A stretch of 64,000 bases of DNA, taken from the NCBI RefSeq assembly GCF_004762035.2, contig NZ_SIJK02000014.1, positions 52,618-116,617 of the forward strand, in the 5' to 3' direction. Source of the stretch: Candidatus Chloroploca mongolica. Its GTDB lineage: Bacteria; Chloroflexota; Chloroflexia; Chloroflexales; Chloroflexaceae. Position numbers and translations under genes: made by a program. The notes below the pieces were generated by a model that ran no database searches, was not told the DNA's origin, and saw only the letters and a program-made list of their open reading frames with translations. Shown piece by piece: positions 8,902-17,773 of this stretch (its first letter is position 1; each line of letters opens with the position of its first letter).

Positions 8902-10425
8902 ATGAGTCTCAAGGTACGATCCGGAGGAGGTGTCCACACTTCTCCTGGGAGTGAAGGCGTCCCGCCCTCGCACGGAACCCGAGGGCGGGACGCCCTCGCT
9001 CCCAGCCCCAGGTGGGGACAGCTACGAGTCGGATTGCTCAGCCTCGTGGTGCTTCTGGCAATGCTGCTGATGGCAACCCCAACGCAAGCGCAGGAGAGCC
9101 TTGACTGGCGCGAGCTACAAACCGACTATTTTCGGATTCTGTACCGCGCTAACGGGGAAGAGGAAGCACGCCGTTATGAGGCATGGGTCGATGTGATCTA
9201 TGACGATCTGGCTGCGGCCTTCAATTATCGTACCACTCCCCCCCTCACATTGCGGCTCTATCCGGGGAGTGCCGACTACTTTGCGGTCAACCCGAGCGCA
9301 CGCAATGTGCCAGGCGTGATCGCCCACGCCGACTTTCGCCTCCGCGAACTGGTCGTGATTGTCGAACGGACTGCGGCGCAGAGTGAAGAGGGGGTCAAGA
9401 ATAATGTGCGCCATGAACTCACGCATATTATTGCCGCCGATCTCAGCAATAATCAGCTCAATACCGGGTTCCACGAGGGCATTGCCCAATATATGGAACG
9501 ACCTGCTGATGAGCTGGAACAGCGCATCCGAGCGCTCCGTCAGGCCTATGAACGCGGCCTGTTGATGCCCTGGAGTGCATTTGACGACCGCGAGCGCATC
9601 TATGGGCAACCTGAAATTGGCTACCCACAGAGTCTCTCGGTGGTGGCGTTTCTCATTGAGCAGTACGGCTTCACGCGCATGCGTGAGTTTCTGATTCTGA
9701 GTGGACGTACACCGAGCTTTCGCGAGGCGCTGGTGCAAACCTATCAGCGTTCGGCAGCTGAACTGGAACTGGCCTGGCGCGACTGGTTACCCGAGTATCT
9801 CGAGGGGGGCTACCAGCGCAACGCACTGGTGGCGTATGATCTGAGTTTTGTGCGCAGTCTGGTCAACCAGGGCAGTTACGCCGCCGCCGAGCAGGAGTTG
9901 CGGACAACGGTCGAGTGGCTCAAGAATCATGCCGACACCCAACCAGCCACGGTGGTGGCCGAAGCCGAGGCCTTGCTTGCACGTAGTGCGCAAGGCATGC
10001 GGGCCGAACAACTGGCCGAGAGTGCGCGGCAAGCGCTGCAACAGGGGGACTACGAGCGTGCCATCCGGCTCGTTGCTGATGCCCAACACCTCTACGCCGA
10101 GTTGAATGACGCACGACAGGCCGAAGTACTGGCGATCTACGCTGCACGGGCTACGCGTGGCATGCAGGCCACCAGTGTCCTGGCTCAGGCGGTTGAGTTG
10201 ACGCGCGGCTTCAACTATCCACAGGCGCATCTGCAAGCCGACCGGGCCGCCGCCGAATTTGCGGCCCTCGGTGATACGCTACGGCGGAGTAACGCCGAAC
10301 GGCTCCGTGATAGCCTGGCAACGCAACAGCGCCTGGTTGGGTTCGGCTTGCTGATCCTCGGAAGCTTCGGGGTGGTGCTGAGTCTGCTTGGCTGGGCTTT
10401 TCGGCGACCTGCCGAGATCTGGTAA
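8902..10425 (+). CDS. Exported gluzincin peptidase (peptidase MA-like) with N-terminal repeat-derived extension
   Basis: 507 residues. HELTH at 171-175 and the downstream HEGIAQYME (glutamate at 192) form the zinc site of the peptidase MA-like family. A hydrophobic export segment spans about 41-58, ending at an ATPTQAQ-type cleavage site, and a second membrane segment lies at about 475-498, leaving a periplasmic or extracellular domain with alpha-helical repeats at 300-460. Residues 16-34 are read out of a palindromic DNA element (8947-9003), so the signal peptide carries an unusual 40-residue lead. The ATG at 8902 has AAAGGA upstream, which supports translation through the repeat. Substrate unknown. 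Probably co-transcribed with ppk. Confidence 0.82.
   Translation: MSLKVRSGGGVHTSPGSEGVPPSHGTRGRDALAPSPRWGQLRVGLLSLVVLLAMLLMATPTQAQESLDWRELQTDYFRILYRANGEEEARRYEAWVDVIYDDLAAAFNYRTTPPLTLRLYPGSADYFAVNPSARNVPGVIAHADFRLRELVVIVERTAAQSEEGVKNNVRHELTHIIAADLSNNQLNTGFHEGIAQYMERPADELEQRIRALRQAYERGLLMPWSAFDDRERIYGQPEIGYPQSLSVVAFLIEQYGFTRMREFLILSGRTPSFREALVQTYQRSAAELELAWRDWLPEYLEGGYQRNALVAYDLSFVRSLVNQGSYAAAEQELRTTVEWLKNHADTQPATVVAEAEALLARSAQGMRAEQLAESARQALQQGDYERAIRLVADAQHLYAELNDARQAEVLAIYAARATRGMQATSVLAQAVELTRGFNYPQAHLQADRAAAEFAALGDTLRRSNAERLRDSLATQQRLVGFGLLILGSFGVVLSLLGWAFRRPAEIW
8947..9003. repeat. Palindromic element inside the peptidase reading frame
   Basis: Two 24-base arms (8947-8970 and 8980-9003) are complementary except for two positions, with a 9-base loop. 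The core is GGCGTCCCGCCCTCG and its complement. Length 57 is a multiple of three and the frame stays open, giving residues GSEGVPPSHGTRGRDALAP. Confidence 0.9.
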
Positions 10426-10432
10426 TCATGTT

Positions 10433-10467
10433 CCCCTCTTCGCCCAGCTATGCTGGGCGAAGAGGGG
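10433..10467. terminator. Bidirectional hairpin between the peptidase gene and glyA
   Basis: Perfect 16-base stem starting CCCCTCTTCGCCCAGC with a TAT loop, sitting between two convergent genes. No clear T-tract. Confidence 0.75.
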
Positions 10468-10484
10468 GTGTAGAACTGATCTGT

Positions 10485-11738
10485 TTAGACTGGCACGCTA
10501 TCGGAAGGCACGGGGAAGCCCGTGCAAAGGCTTTCGACCTCACCGGCAATGCGCGTGATCAGGGCTTCATCGGTAGCATGATGGAGTACCTGCGCAATCC
10601 AGTCGGCGATCTGCGTCATTTCGGCCTCACGCATCCCCCGCGTTGTAACAGCGGGCGTTCCGATGCGAATCCCGCTTGTCCGCACAGGCGGCTGCGGATC
10701 ATCGGGGATGGCATTCTTATTGACCGTCATATGGGCACGGTCAAGGGCCTTTTGCGCCTGGGCCCCAGTAATGCCAAGTGAGGTAAGATCGAGCAGCATC
10801 AAGTGATTATCAGTACCGCCGCTGATCAGGGTCAGGCCACGGTCCATCAAGCCCGTCGCGAGGGCATGCGCATTGCGACGGATCTGGGCGGCGTAGGCTT
10901 TGAACTCGGGGCGCAGCGCCTCGCCAAAGGCGACCGCTTTGCCGGCAATGACGTGCATCAGCGGGCCACCCTGCGTACCGGGGAAGACACTTGAATTGAT
11001 CACCTTCGCCAGATCTTCTTCCATCAAGATCAACCCACCCCGTGGACCACGCAGCGTCTTGTGCGTCGTGGTTGTCACCACCTGAGCGTGACCAATCGGC
11101 GAAGGATGCTCACCTGCGGCGACCAGGCCGGCGATATGGGCAATATCGGCCATCAACAAGGCCCCGACCTCATCGGCGATCTGGCGCATCCGGGCAAAAT
11201 CAATCTGGCGAGGATACGCACTTGCCCCCGAGGTAATCAACTTGGGCCGCACCGTCCGGGCTTTTTGCATCAGATCATCATAATCAATCTGGCCACTAGC
11301 CAGATCAACACCATAGAAATGGACATCGTACCAGCGCCCCGAGAAATTAACGGGGCTGCCGTGGGTCAGGTGGCCGCCGTGGTCAAGGCGCATCCCGAGG
11401 ATGGTATCACCGGGCTTCAAAAGAGCATTGAAGACCGCGATATTGGCCTGAGCGCCACTATGGGGTTGCACATTGGCCGCCTTGGCCCCAAACAATTCAA
11501 GGGCGCGATCAATCGCCAATTGCTCGATCTGATCAACAAACTCACAGCCACCATAGTAGCGTTTGCCAGGCAACCCCTCGGCATACTTATTGGTCAAAAT
11601 CGAACCCTGGGCCTCCATCACGGCCAGACTCGTATAGTTTTCACTGGCGATCAGTTCAAGCCCTTCACGCTGACGGCGAGCCTCGTGCTCAATCGCAGCG
11701 GCAACGGCCGGATCGACCTGGCGAAGATGTTCCAGCAT
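10485..11738 (-). CDS. glyA: Serine hydroxymethyltransferase
   Basis: 417 residues, full length for bacterial [28 protein letters not shown] and the pyridoxal phosphate lysine K227 in [13 protein letters not shown] are intact. It interconverts serine and glycine, charging tetrahydrofolate with a one-carbon unit. The ATG at 11738 has AGGAG at proper distance; a TTG three codons upstream is too close to that site. It starts 18 bases after the exported LGFP-like protein gene, so it is probably the last gene of the four-gene minus-strand operon beginning at 14754. The link with the exported protein has no obvious functional reason. Confidence 0.97.
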   Translation of the reverse strand: MLEHLRQVDPAVAAAIEHEARRQREGLELIASENYTSLAVMEAQGSILTNKYAEGLPGKRYYGGCEFVDQIEQLAIDRALELFGAKAANVQPHSGAQANIAVFNALLKPGDTILGMRLDHGGHLTHGSPVNFSGRWYDVHFYGVDLASGQIDYDDLMQKARTVRPKLITSGASAYPRQIDFARMRQIADEVGALLMADIAHIAGLVAAGEHPSPIGHAQVVTTTTHKTLRGPRGGLILMEEDLAKVINSSVFPGTQGGPLMHVIAGKAVAFGEALRPEFKAYAAQIRRNAHALATGLMDRGLTLISGGTDNHLMLLDLTSLGITGAQAQKALDRAHMTVNKNAIPDDPQPPVRTSGIRIGTPAVTTRGMREAEMTQIADWIAQVLHHATDEALITRIAGEVESLCTGFPVPSDSVPV

Positions 11739-11756
11739 TGCGCTCAACTCCTTTTC

Positions 11757-13049
11757 TCAGGGTACAGGATACGGGCCAGGGGTACCGGCAAAGACATTCA
11801 CCTGTGCCCGCGCCAAGACATCACCACGGGCATTGATATCAACGACCTCCACCGTCACCAAGCGCCCACGCTGATCAGGGATCGTCACATCAACAAAGAA
11901 ACTGGCGGGCTGATCGGGTGTCCCACCAACCGCAAAAGCAAAATTGGCGATCAAACGACCACTGCCATCAATCACATTCAAGAAGAGATCGCCTTCTGAC
12001 GGGAAGATCGCGGTACGACCGGCGACTTGCAACCGCGTACCAATAGTGGAGCCACTGGAAGGGCGATCAATCGTGATCTGCTGCGCACCAGTTGGGGCAT
12101 AGCGGACGGAACGCTCGGTACGGGCAATGATCGCACCGGTGGTGGGATCAATTTCGGCCAATTCGAGCAAAACGCGCTCGCCATTCGGGGCACGATAGGC
12201 GAGGCGGGTGCTAAAGTTACCGGTACCGTTGGGTTGCGCAATGACGGGAATCGTCCCTCGCGCCAATTCAAAGCCATTCGGCTCATAGAAGCGATAGCGC
12301 AACGTATTGCCAGCGGGCATCCGCGTGGTGGAACCACTCACACGAATCGGACTACTGATGACGGCATTATCAGCCGGTTCACTGATCGCAATCTGCTGGC
12401 TGATTGGTGGTGGAGGCGGGGGTGGCGGTGGGATGACAAGGGCACTATCACGCACCTCGCGACCAAGCAGACCGAGCAAAATATCGAAGGGCGGGCGATT
12501 CTCGGGATGGTACTCCATGCGACGGCGCTCGAAATACTGCACCGTATAATCACGGCCATTGAGGTTCTCGACGATGAGATCAGTCACCGGATAGCCAAAC
12601 CGCTCGAGGCCACCATTGCGCTGCCAATAGGTGAGGAAGCCCCCACACATATAGTAGCCCGTCTCGACAAACCCGCGGCAACCCGGCTGCGGAGGCGGGC
12701 CGAGGGGGCGGAACTGCCAAGGGCGACCCTGTTGAGCAAGCCGCTCAACACCGAGACGACCAGCGAGCACACCCTGACGTTCGCGGGAATGATCCTCAAG
12801 GCGATCGCGCTCGAACCACTGCACCGGCCCGGTCCAATTCTCAACCGTCTCGGTCTGCACTGGCGTAATCGGAAAACCAAAGACCATTAGGCCACCGTTG
12901 CGTTCCCAATACTGACGGATCGGCCCGGAGATACAGAAGCCAGTTTCAGGGAAACAGCGAGCATCGCTCTGAGCCTGGGTATTGCCAGCGGGCAACAGCG
13001 CAAGCAGAGCGGCCACGAGGACGAGCATCATCAATACACGACGCATCAT
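11757..13049 (-). CDS. Exported protein with LGFP-like repeats and two Gmad2-like beta domains
   Basis: 430 residues. A signal peptide (1-27, ending NTQAQ) is followed by two related units at about 30-110 and 120-205, each of the form FxETGxxxxGxxxxYWxRNGGLxxFGxP followed by an aromatic VQxFERxRxExH segment, as in LGFP-like repeats thought to bind cell wall or extracellular polymer. A proline stretch (IPPPPPPPPPIS) leads to two immunoglobulin-like domains (about 220-320 and 325-425) beginning 'ISEPADNAVISSPIRVSG' and 'IDRPSSGSTIGTRLQVAG', which resemble Gmad2. Role inferred as an envelope-associated structural or binding protein. AGAGGT precedes the start. It lies 9 bases after the dehydrogenase gene. 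Confidence 0.75.
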   Translation of the reverse strand: MMRRVLMMLVLVAALLALLPAGNTQAQSDARCFPETGFCISGPIRQYWERNGGLMVFGFPITPVQTETVENWTGPVQWFERDRLEDHSRERQGVLAGRLGVERLAQQGRPWQFRPLGPPPQPGCRGFVETGYYMCGGFLTYWQRNGGLERFGYPVTDLIVENLNGRDYTVQYFERRRMEYHPENRPPFDILLGLLGREVRDSALVIPPPPPPPPPISQQIAISEPADNAVISSPIRVSGSTTRMPAGNTLRYRFYEPNGFELARGTIPVIAQPNGTGNFSTRLAYRAPNGERVLLELAEIDPTTGAIIARTERSVRYAPTGAQQITIDRPSSGSTIGTRLQVAGRTAIFPSEGDLFLNVIDGSGRLIANFAFAVGGTPDQPASFFVDVTIPDQRGRLVTVEVVDINARGDVLARAQVNVFAGTPGPYPVP

Positions 13050-13058
13050 ACACCTCTC

Positions 13059-14003
13059 TTAATATCCAGCCGCCTTATCCACCAGATTCAGCAATGGTTG
13101 TCCACGTTGAAACCGCTGCACATTATCAAGGAAGAGGGCCACCTGGCGTTCGTGCATCCGCAGTGAATTGGCCGTGGCGTGAGGTGTAATCATCACATTG
13201 GGCAGGTGCCAGAGCGGGCTTGCGGGGGGCAGAGGTTCCTCGGCAAAAGTATCAAGGGCAGCGCCGGCAATACGCCCCTGTTGCAGCGCTTCGATCAACG
13301 CCTGTTCGTCAACAAGCGGGCCACGCGCCACATTAACGAGAAACGCTGACGGGCGCATCATCGCCAGCACCTCGGCATTGATCATCCCCCGTGTCTCGGG
13401 CGTCAACGGAGCCGCCACGACGACATAATCAGCTTCAGGCAAGAGGGCGTGCCAATCATTGCCCGTCACCACCCGCTCGGCATACGGTGACGGGCGGTTC
13501 GTTCGTCGGCTCCCCCAGACCCGCATGCCAAAAGCGACCGCACGTTGGGCAATAGCTTCACCGATGCCACCGATCCCAAGGATAAGCATCGTTGCGCCAT
13601 ACAACTCGTGCAGATCGAGCCCACGAGCCCAACGGCACTCAGCCTGTGCGGCTTGATAGGTAGGCAACTGCTTGACGCGACTCAGCAGCAGCGCAAAGAC
13701 AAACTCGGCCATCGGGATCGCATGGACACCAGCGCTATTGGTAAGGATGAGATCGCGTTCAAAAATCTCTGGAACGAGCAGGTGATCAACACCTGCGCTG
13801 GGCGTATGCACCCAGCGCAGGTCGTGCGCCACCCGGATCACCTTCAGAAAGGCTTCTTGCTCGCCCCACCAGCGAAAATAGGCGACCGCCCCGGCGGGAT
13901 CACCGTCAAATTCACCATCGCCATTGACCCAGACAGCGGTAAAATCATCAGTGAGCAGAGGAACGAGCAGATCCCGAATCTGGGCAGGAAGAATAAGTTT
14001 CAT
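13059..14003 (-). CDS. D-2-hydroxyacid dehydrogenase, NAD-dependent
   Basis: 314 residues. The nucleotide-binding GIGGIG lies at 143-148, and the catalytic trio is visible as R227 (NVARGPLVDE), E256 (FAEEPLP) and H275 (TPHAT). This is the D-isomer-specific 2-hydroxyacid dehydrogenase fold, cytoplasmic, reducing 2-keto acids such as glyoxylate, hydroxypyruvate or pyruvate derivatives; the exact substrate cannot be read from sequence. The ATG at 14003 is preferred over a GTG two codons earlier. It follows the UPF0173 gene after 19 bases. Neighbourhood with glyA would fit hydroxypyruvate or glyoxylate metabolism, but that is only an inference. Confidence 0.9.
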   Translation of the reverse strand: MKLILPAQIRDLLVPLLTDDFTAVWVNGDGEFDGDPAGAVAYFRWWGEQEAFLKVIRVAHDLRWVHTPSAGVDHLLVPEIFERDLILTNSAGVHAIPMAEFVFALLLSRVKQLPTYQAAQAECRWARGLDLHELYGATMLILGIGGIGEAIAQRAVAFGMRVWGSRRTNRPSPYAERVVTGNDWHALLPEADYVVVAAPLTPETRGMINAEVLAMMRPSAFLVNVARGPLVDEQALIEALQQGRIAGAALDTFAEEPLPPASPLWHLPNVMITPHATANSLRMHERQVALFLDNVQRFQRGQPLLNLVDKAAGY

Positions 14004-14022
14004 CAGCACAAAACCTCAACGG

Positions 14023-14754
14023 TCACGAGACAGCCTCTCCAGGCTTAAGGACAATGACACGCGTAGCCACACCGAACTCTTCACAGGCCGCCTCGAGGGC
14101 CTCGGGGGTACCGGTAAGGATCGGGAACGTACCAAAATGGCACGGGATGGCGTAGGGTGAACGAATCAACTTGAGGGCATAGCCAGCCTGGCGGGGATCC
14201 ATCGTAAAATGATCGCCAATCGGCAGAATCGTCAGATCAGGCTTATAGAGATCGCCGATGATCTGCATATCCATCGTTGCACTTGTATCGCCGGTATGAT
14301 AGACCGTGAAGCCATTGCTAAAGCGCAGCACAAAGCCAGCCGGGGTACCAAGGTTAATCAACTGACCATTCTCGAAGGCACTGCTCGAATGGTGGGCATT
14401 GGTCATCGTCACATGCACATCGGCGACTCGGATCGTCCCACCCTTATTAAAACCGATCAGTTGTTCACCAGTAATACCCTGACCCTCAAAATAATCAAGC
14501 AGATCATACTGACAGGCGATAGGAGCACCGGTACGCTGCGCAATCTCGACCAGATCGCCAATATGATCAAAATGGCCGTGGGTCACCAGGATCGCGCCCA
14601 AATTCTCGGTAACCCGAGCCTTGGTAACTTCTGGACAGACAGGATTCGCGGCGACCCAGGGGTCAATTAAAACACCTTTGCCTTCAGGTGTCTTCAGGTG
14701 AAACGTACCGTGGCCGACCCAGGTAATCGTTACATCTTTCCCGAGGATGGTCAC
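14023..14754 (-). CDS. Metal-dependent hydrolase, UPF0173 (UlaG-like metallo-beta-lactamase fold)
   Basis: 243 residues, the typical UPF0173 length. TWVGHGTFHL, the metal motif HGHFDH at 59-64 and the later VYHTGDTS segment mark the metallo-beta-lactamase fold. The family is conserved but its physiological substrate is not known. The start is a GTG at 14754 preceded by a full AAGGAGGT ribosome site at ideal spacing; no ATG fits as well. It is the first gene of the minus-strand cluster that runs to glyA. The 170 bases upstream contain a TATACT on the minus strand (14848-14853) but no convincing -35 box. Confidence 0.9.
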   Translation of the reverse strand: MTILGKDVTITWVGHGTFHLKTPEGKGVLIDPWVAANPVCPEVTKARVTENLGAILVTHGHFDHIGDLVEIAQRTGAPIACQYDLLDYFEGQGITGEQLIGFNKGGTIRVADVHVTMTNAHHSSSAFENGQLINLGTPAGFVLRFSNGFTVYHTGDTSATMDMQIIGDLYKPDLTILPIGDHFTMDPRQAGYALKLIRSPYAIPCHFGTFPILTGTPEALEAACEEFGVATRVIVLKPGEAVS

Positions 14755-14901
14755 TTGTTACCTCCTTATTCCATTGCTTACCGATCGCGTATGTGACGAT
14801 CGTAGATGCTGTACGAGCATACAGGGCTACTCACGCTACCCGCATGCAGTATAACATAAGGCGCAGAGGGCGAACACGAGGGGGGAAGTGACCTAAACAC
14901 C

Positions 14902-14929
14902 CTTTGCGCCTTTGCGTCTTTGCGTCAAA
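14902..14929 (+). repeat. 28-bp direct repeat, copy 1
   Basis: Starts CTTTGCGCCTTTGCGTC and recurs identically and in the same orientation at 17637-17664. It contains the stop codon of the GNAT gene. Confidence 0.85.
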
Positions 14930-16121
14930 TCATCAGAACCCCACCAGCACGCCGCCCAATCACATAACACCGCCCGCCTTCCCTGGCAATGTCGGTGAGC
15001 AGGTAGCGCCCCTCGGTAAAGCCGAGGTACTCGGTCAAGATGGTATCGGTGACGGTGCGCCAGCGCAAGGCAAGAGCAAGATCGGTGTGTTGCATTGTCG
15101 TCCAGTCGGCGGGAATTTCGATGGCAATGGCCGCAGCGTTGCCCGGGGTGGCGATGGGGGTGAACCCGTCGTTGAGAATAGCAAGGTCGGGGAAGTCGGT
15201 CAGCGCGGCGACGGCTGAACGCTCTGGGTGATCAACGAGACCACCTTGCCCATGGGCTGAGCGGGGTAACCAGACGAGGCCGAGCCGCGAGGCGGGCACG
15301 AGATTCAAGCTGTTCCGAAAGGGGTAGTAGGCTGGATAACAGGCCCCGGCGACCGCTCGCAGGCGCCCAAAGTTGAGCCTGGCATTGCCAAATTGGAGGG
15401 GATCGACGGTCCAGTGGATCAGGTCAAGCCCCTGGGCCAGCACCTGCCGGGCCTGGTAACGCTTGAGCATGACGGCAAGGCCCATCCGCCGTACCTCGGG
15501 CGCAATGCCCATCACCTGCGATTCGACGGCGAGATCGTGACGGTATGGCAGATCGACGTGCTTCAGGGCAGCTAGGCCAAAGCGGTAAAAGCCAAGCAGG
15601 AAGCCAACGACCCGATGTTCATAGCGTGCCACCAGCGAGGTGGCGGGCTGAAACGATGAACTGTGCAGATCATCCGGGTAACGCGCTGCCGCTGAGCCAC
15701 CCCAGATTGCCTCGTGCAACCCACGGATCGCGGCGAGTTCGTGGGGTTCTGGGACGCCGAGGTCAAAGGGGCCATCAAGATGGTGCGAAGGAACCCCACG
15801 CGAGGGGCGAGTGGGATCATGCCAGATGAGACGATCAGGGGCAAGCAGCGCCTCGATCTCCCCCCGCGCAAGCGCGCCCGGATCAGGCATCCGTGCCGTA
15901 TAGAGACGCTGACCCTCGTGCAGGCCACGCGGGAAGAGCAGGGCATATGCGCCGTTCGCCTGGTTTATGAGCAAGCGCCCGCCCATCCTGGCAAAGGTCG
16001 TTTTGACAAAATAATCAGGGAGCAACTGACCAGCAGATGGATCGGCCTCGGCATAGAGTGTGTCGATCAGGGTTGACCAGGTGGTGGCCTCAGGCTCAAC
16101 CAAGTGCCAGGTGGTGCGCAT
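14925..16121 (-). CDS. GNAT-superfamily acyltransferase (COG3375-like)
   Basis: 398 residues. An N-terminal portion of about 130 residues precedes a GNAT core with SLVARYEHRVVGFLLGFYR (strand 4 region) and VRRMGLAVMLKRYQ (acyl-CoA binding). The second half carries IHWTVDPLQFGNARLNFGRL and YPAYYPFRNS, typical of the COG3375 group. Members in Geobacillus N-succinylate D-amino acids and work with N-succinylamino acid racemase and an M20 desuccinylase; an M20 gene lies close by, which makes an amino acid N-acylation role plausible but unproven. The start ATG shares one base with the stop of the upstream small gene (TGATG), implying translational coupling. Confidence 0.75.
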   Translation of the reverse strand: MRTTWHLVEPEATTWSTLIDTLYAEADPSAGQLLPDYFVKTTFARMGGRLLINQANGAYALLFPRGLHEGQRLYTARMPDPGALARGEIEALLAPDRLIWHDPTRPSRGVPSHHLDGPFDLGVPEPHELAAIRGLHEAIWGGSAAARYPDDLHSSSFQPATSLVARYEHRVVGFLLGFYRFGLAALKHVDLPYRHDLAVESQVMGIAPEVRRMGLAVMLKRYQARQVLAQGLDLIHWTVDPLQFGNARLNFGRLRAVAGACYPAYYPFRNSLNLVPASRLGLVWLPRSAHGQGGLVDHPERSAVAALTDFPDLAILNDGFTPIATPGNAAAIAIEIPADWTTMQHTDLALALRWRTVTDTILTEYLGFTEGRYLLTDIAREGGRCYVIGRRAGGVLMI

Positions 16122-16399
16122 CAGGCTTCACTGCTCCGCCGACGACGCCCAAGAATTTTGCCCGAACCACCGACACTGAGGATCGAACCGGCACTGCCGA
16201 TGCTCAAGATCGAACCGGCACTGCCCACGCTCAAGATCGAACCGGCGCTACCAATGCTCAAGATCGAGCCAGTGCTAAAGGCACTCAAGATTGACCACGA
16301 ACTAAACGCACTGATAATTGACCAGGCGCTAAAGGCACTGAGGATTGACCACGTACTGAAAGCACTGCGGATCCCATCGCGGAGTGAAGAACGCTGCAT
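16121..16399 (-). CDS. Small protein of eight 9-residue repeats
   Basis: 92 residues. After a 12-residue head, residues 13-84 are eight consecutive nonapeptides: the first four follow AFSxWSILS (the fourth has G for W), the last four (I/V)GSAGSILS with some variation in the final copy. A basic tail begins RRRR. There are no cysteines, no signal peptide and no long hydrophobic helix; the regular small/beta-branched pattern suggests a stacked beta structure or a polymerising peptide. GAGGT precedes the ATG, and the stop overlaps the GNAT start, so expression looks real and coupled. I do not recognise a function. Similar SILSxGSAG strings occur to my knowledge in unstudied actinobacterial small proteins, which I cannot verify here. 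Confidence 0.7.
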   Translation of the reverse strand: MQRSSLRDGIRSAFSTWSILSAFSAWSIISAFSSWSILSAFSTGSILSIGSAGSILSVGSAGSILSIGSAGSILSVGGSGKILGRRRRSSEA

Positions 16400-16465
16400 T
16401 GATCTACCTCGCTGATGTCATATGCTATACTCACCCTATTCTATCGCGAACAAGACGGAGTTGTG

Positions 16466-17620
16466 ATGTCAATCCTGCCCTCTGACGTACTTGAGGCTGC
16501 GCTCAAGCGTCGTGATGAACTCTTGACCCTGGCCGAGACGCTGGTTGCCTATGATACCCCAAGTGGCGACAAAGTGCGCTGTGATGCGCTGGCCGATGAA
16601 CTGGCCGCAAGGTATGCCACCCTGGGAACCGTTGAGCGCATAAACAACCCCCAGGGCGGCGACCACCTGCGCATTCGGGTCGCCGCGCCTGGCGTCACCA
16701 GCGAGGTGAAACCTGCCTTGATCCTCTGCCACTACGATACCGTCTGGTCAGCCGGAACCGTTGCCCAACGCCCGATGTATGTCGAAGGCGACCGCGCCTT
16801 TGGGCCAGGTCTTTATGATATGAAGATCAGCCTCGCGATGGCTGAGCTTGCCCTGCACTTAATCAAGGAGCATGCATGGCAACTGGCACGTCCAGTCATT
16901 CTGTTGCTGACCTCCGACGAAGAGATTGGTAGTCCAACGTCGCGGGACTTGATTGAAACGACTGCCCGTGAGTGCAATCACGTCCTGGTGCTTGAACCAC
17001 CTGTCGAGCCCGACGGCGAGCTCAAGACGGCCCGCAAGGGCATCGGGATGTTCAATGTGACCATCACGGGACGGGCAGCGCATGCGGGCGTTGAGCCAGA
17101 AAAGGGGACGAGTGCGATCAGCGAACTTGCCTACCAGATCCTGGCGATCCACGCGCTCGCCGATCACGCTGCAGGAACGACGACCAATGTTGGCATTGTA
17201 CAGGGAGGGACGCGGCGCAATGTGGTGCCCGCCGAGGCTCGTATGGAAGTGGACGCCCGCGTCTGGACAAGCGCCGAGGCACGTCGCCTGGAGCAGGCCT
17301 TCCAGAACTTGCGGCCTGTGACCCCCGGGGTGCAAGTCGAAGCCACAGGGAGTTTCAGCCGACCGCCGATGGAACGCACCCCGGCCTCACGCCAACTCTT
17401 TGCCGAAGCACGCCATCTTGGGGCCGCCCTGGAATTGAACCTCGGCGAAGGTGCAACGGGTGGCGGCAGCGATGGAAACTTCACCGCAGCCCTGGGCATT
17501 GCGACGCTCGATGGCCTGGGTGCCCCGGGCGCAGGGGCCCATGCCGAACACGAACAGATTAGCATCTCAGGGGCACTCGAACGCATGGCGTTGTTGATTA
17601 TGCTGTTGACTCACATGTAG
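16466..17620 (+). CDS. M20 family metallopeptidase (carboxypeptidase G2/desuccinylase type)
   Basis: 384 residues from the ATG at 16466, which has GGAG six bases upstream; the open frame extends to 16415. Metal ligands are visible: H89 in CHYDT, D118 in LYDMK, the E152-E153 pair in SDEEIGS, E177 in VLEPP, and a late histidine in GAHAEHEQI. The dimerisation domain starts at about 195 (RAAHAGVEPEKG). Members cleave N-acyl or C-terminal amide bonds of amino acids. It is divergent from the GNAT/repeat-protein pair with 66 bases between starts. A TATACT at 16426-16431 is a possible -10. Lack of a signal peptide indicates a cytoplasmic enzyme. Confidence 0.88.
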   Translation: MSILPSDVLEAALKRRDELLTLAETLVAYDTPSGDKVRCDALADELAARYATLGTVERINNPQGGDHLRIRVAAPGVTSEVKPALILCHYDTVWSAGTVAQRPMYVEGDRAFGPGLYDMKISLAMAELALHLIKEHAWQLARPVILLLTSDEEIGSPTSRDLIETTARECNHVLVLEPPVEPDGELKTARKGIGMFNVTITGRAAHAGVEPEKGTSAISELAYQILAIHALADHAAGTTTNVGIVQGGTRRNVVPAEARMEVDARVWTSAEARRLEQAFQNLRPVTPGVQVEATGSFSRPPMERTPASRQLFAEARHLGAALELNLGEGATGGGSDGNFTAALGIATLDGLGAPGAGAHAEHEQISISGALERMALLIMLLTHM

Positions 17621-17636
17621 AAATAAACCATACAAA

Positions 17637-17664
17637 CTTTGCGCCTTTGCGTCTTTGCGTCAAA
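17637..17664 (+). repeat. 28-bp direct repeat, copy 2
   Basis: Identical to 14902-14929, beginning 17 bases after the M20 stop codon. The two copies enclose exactly the GNAT, repeat-protein and M20 genes. Confidence 0.85.
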
Positions 17665-17773
17665 AAAGGCCTTCTTTGCAAGGTCTTGGAACTAGATCCC
17701 TTCTCTCCGCGTCTGATCTATAAAGAGGCGTCGTGCCTACCAACACGTTTCAGTTCAGCAGGGGAGTATCACT

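Noticed and set aside
16426..16431. M20 gene promoter at TATACT
   Set aside because: The only TTGATC -35 candidate is 21 bases away, too far; kept only as a possible -10 in the gene entry.
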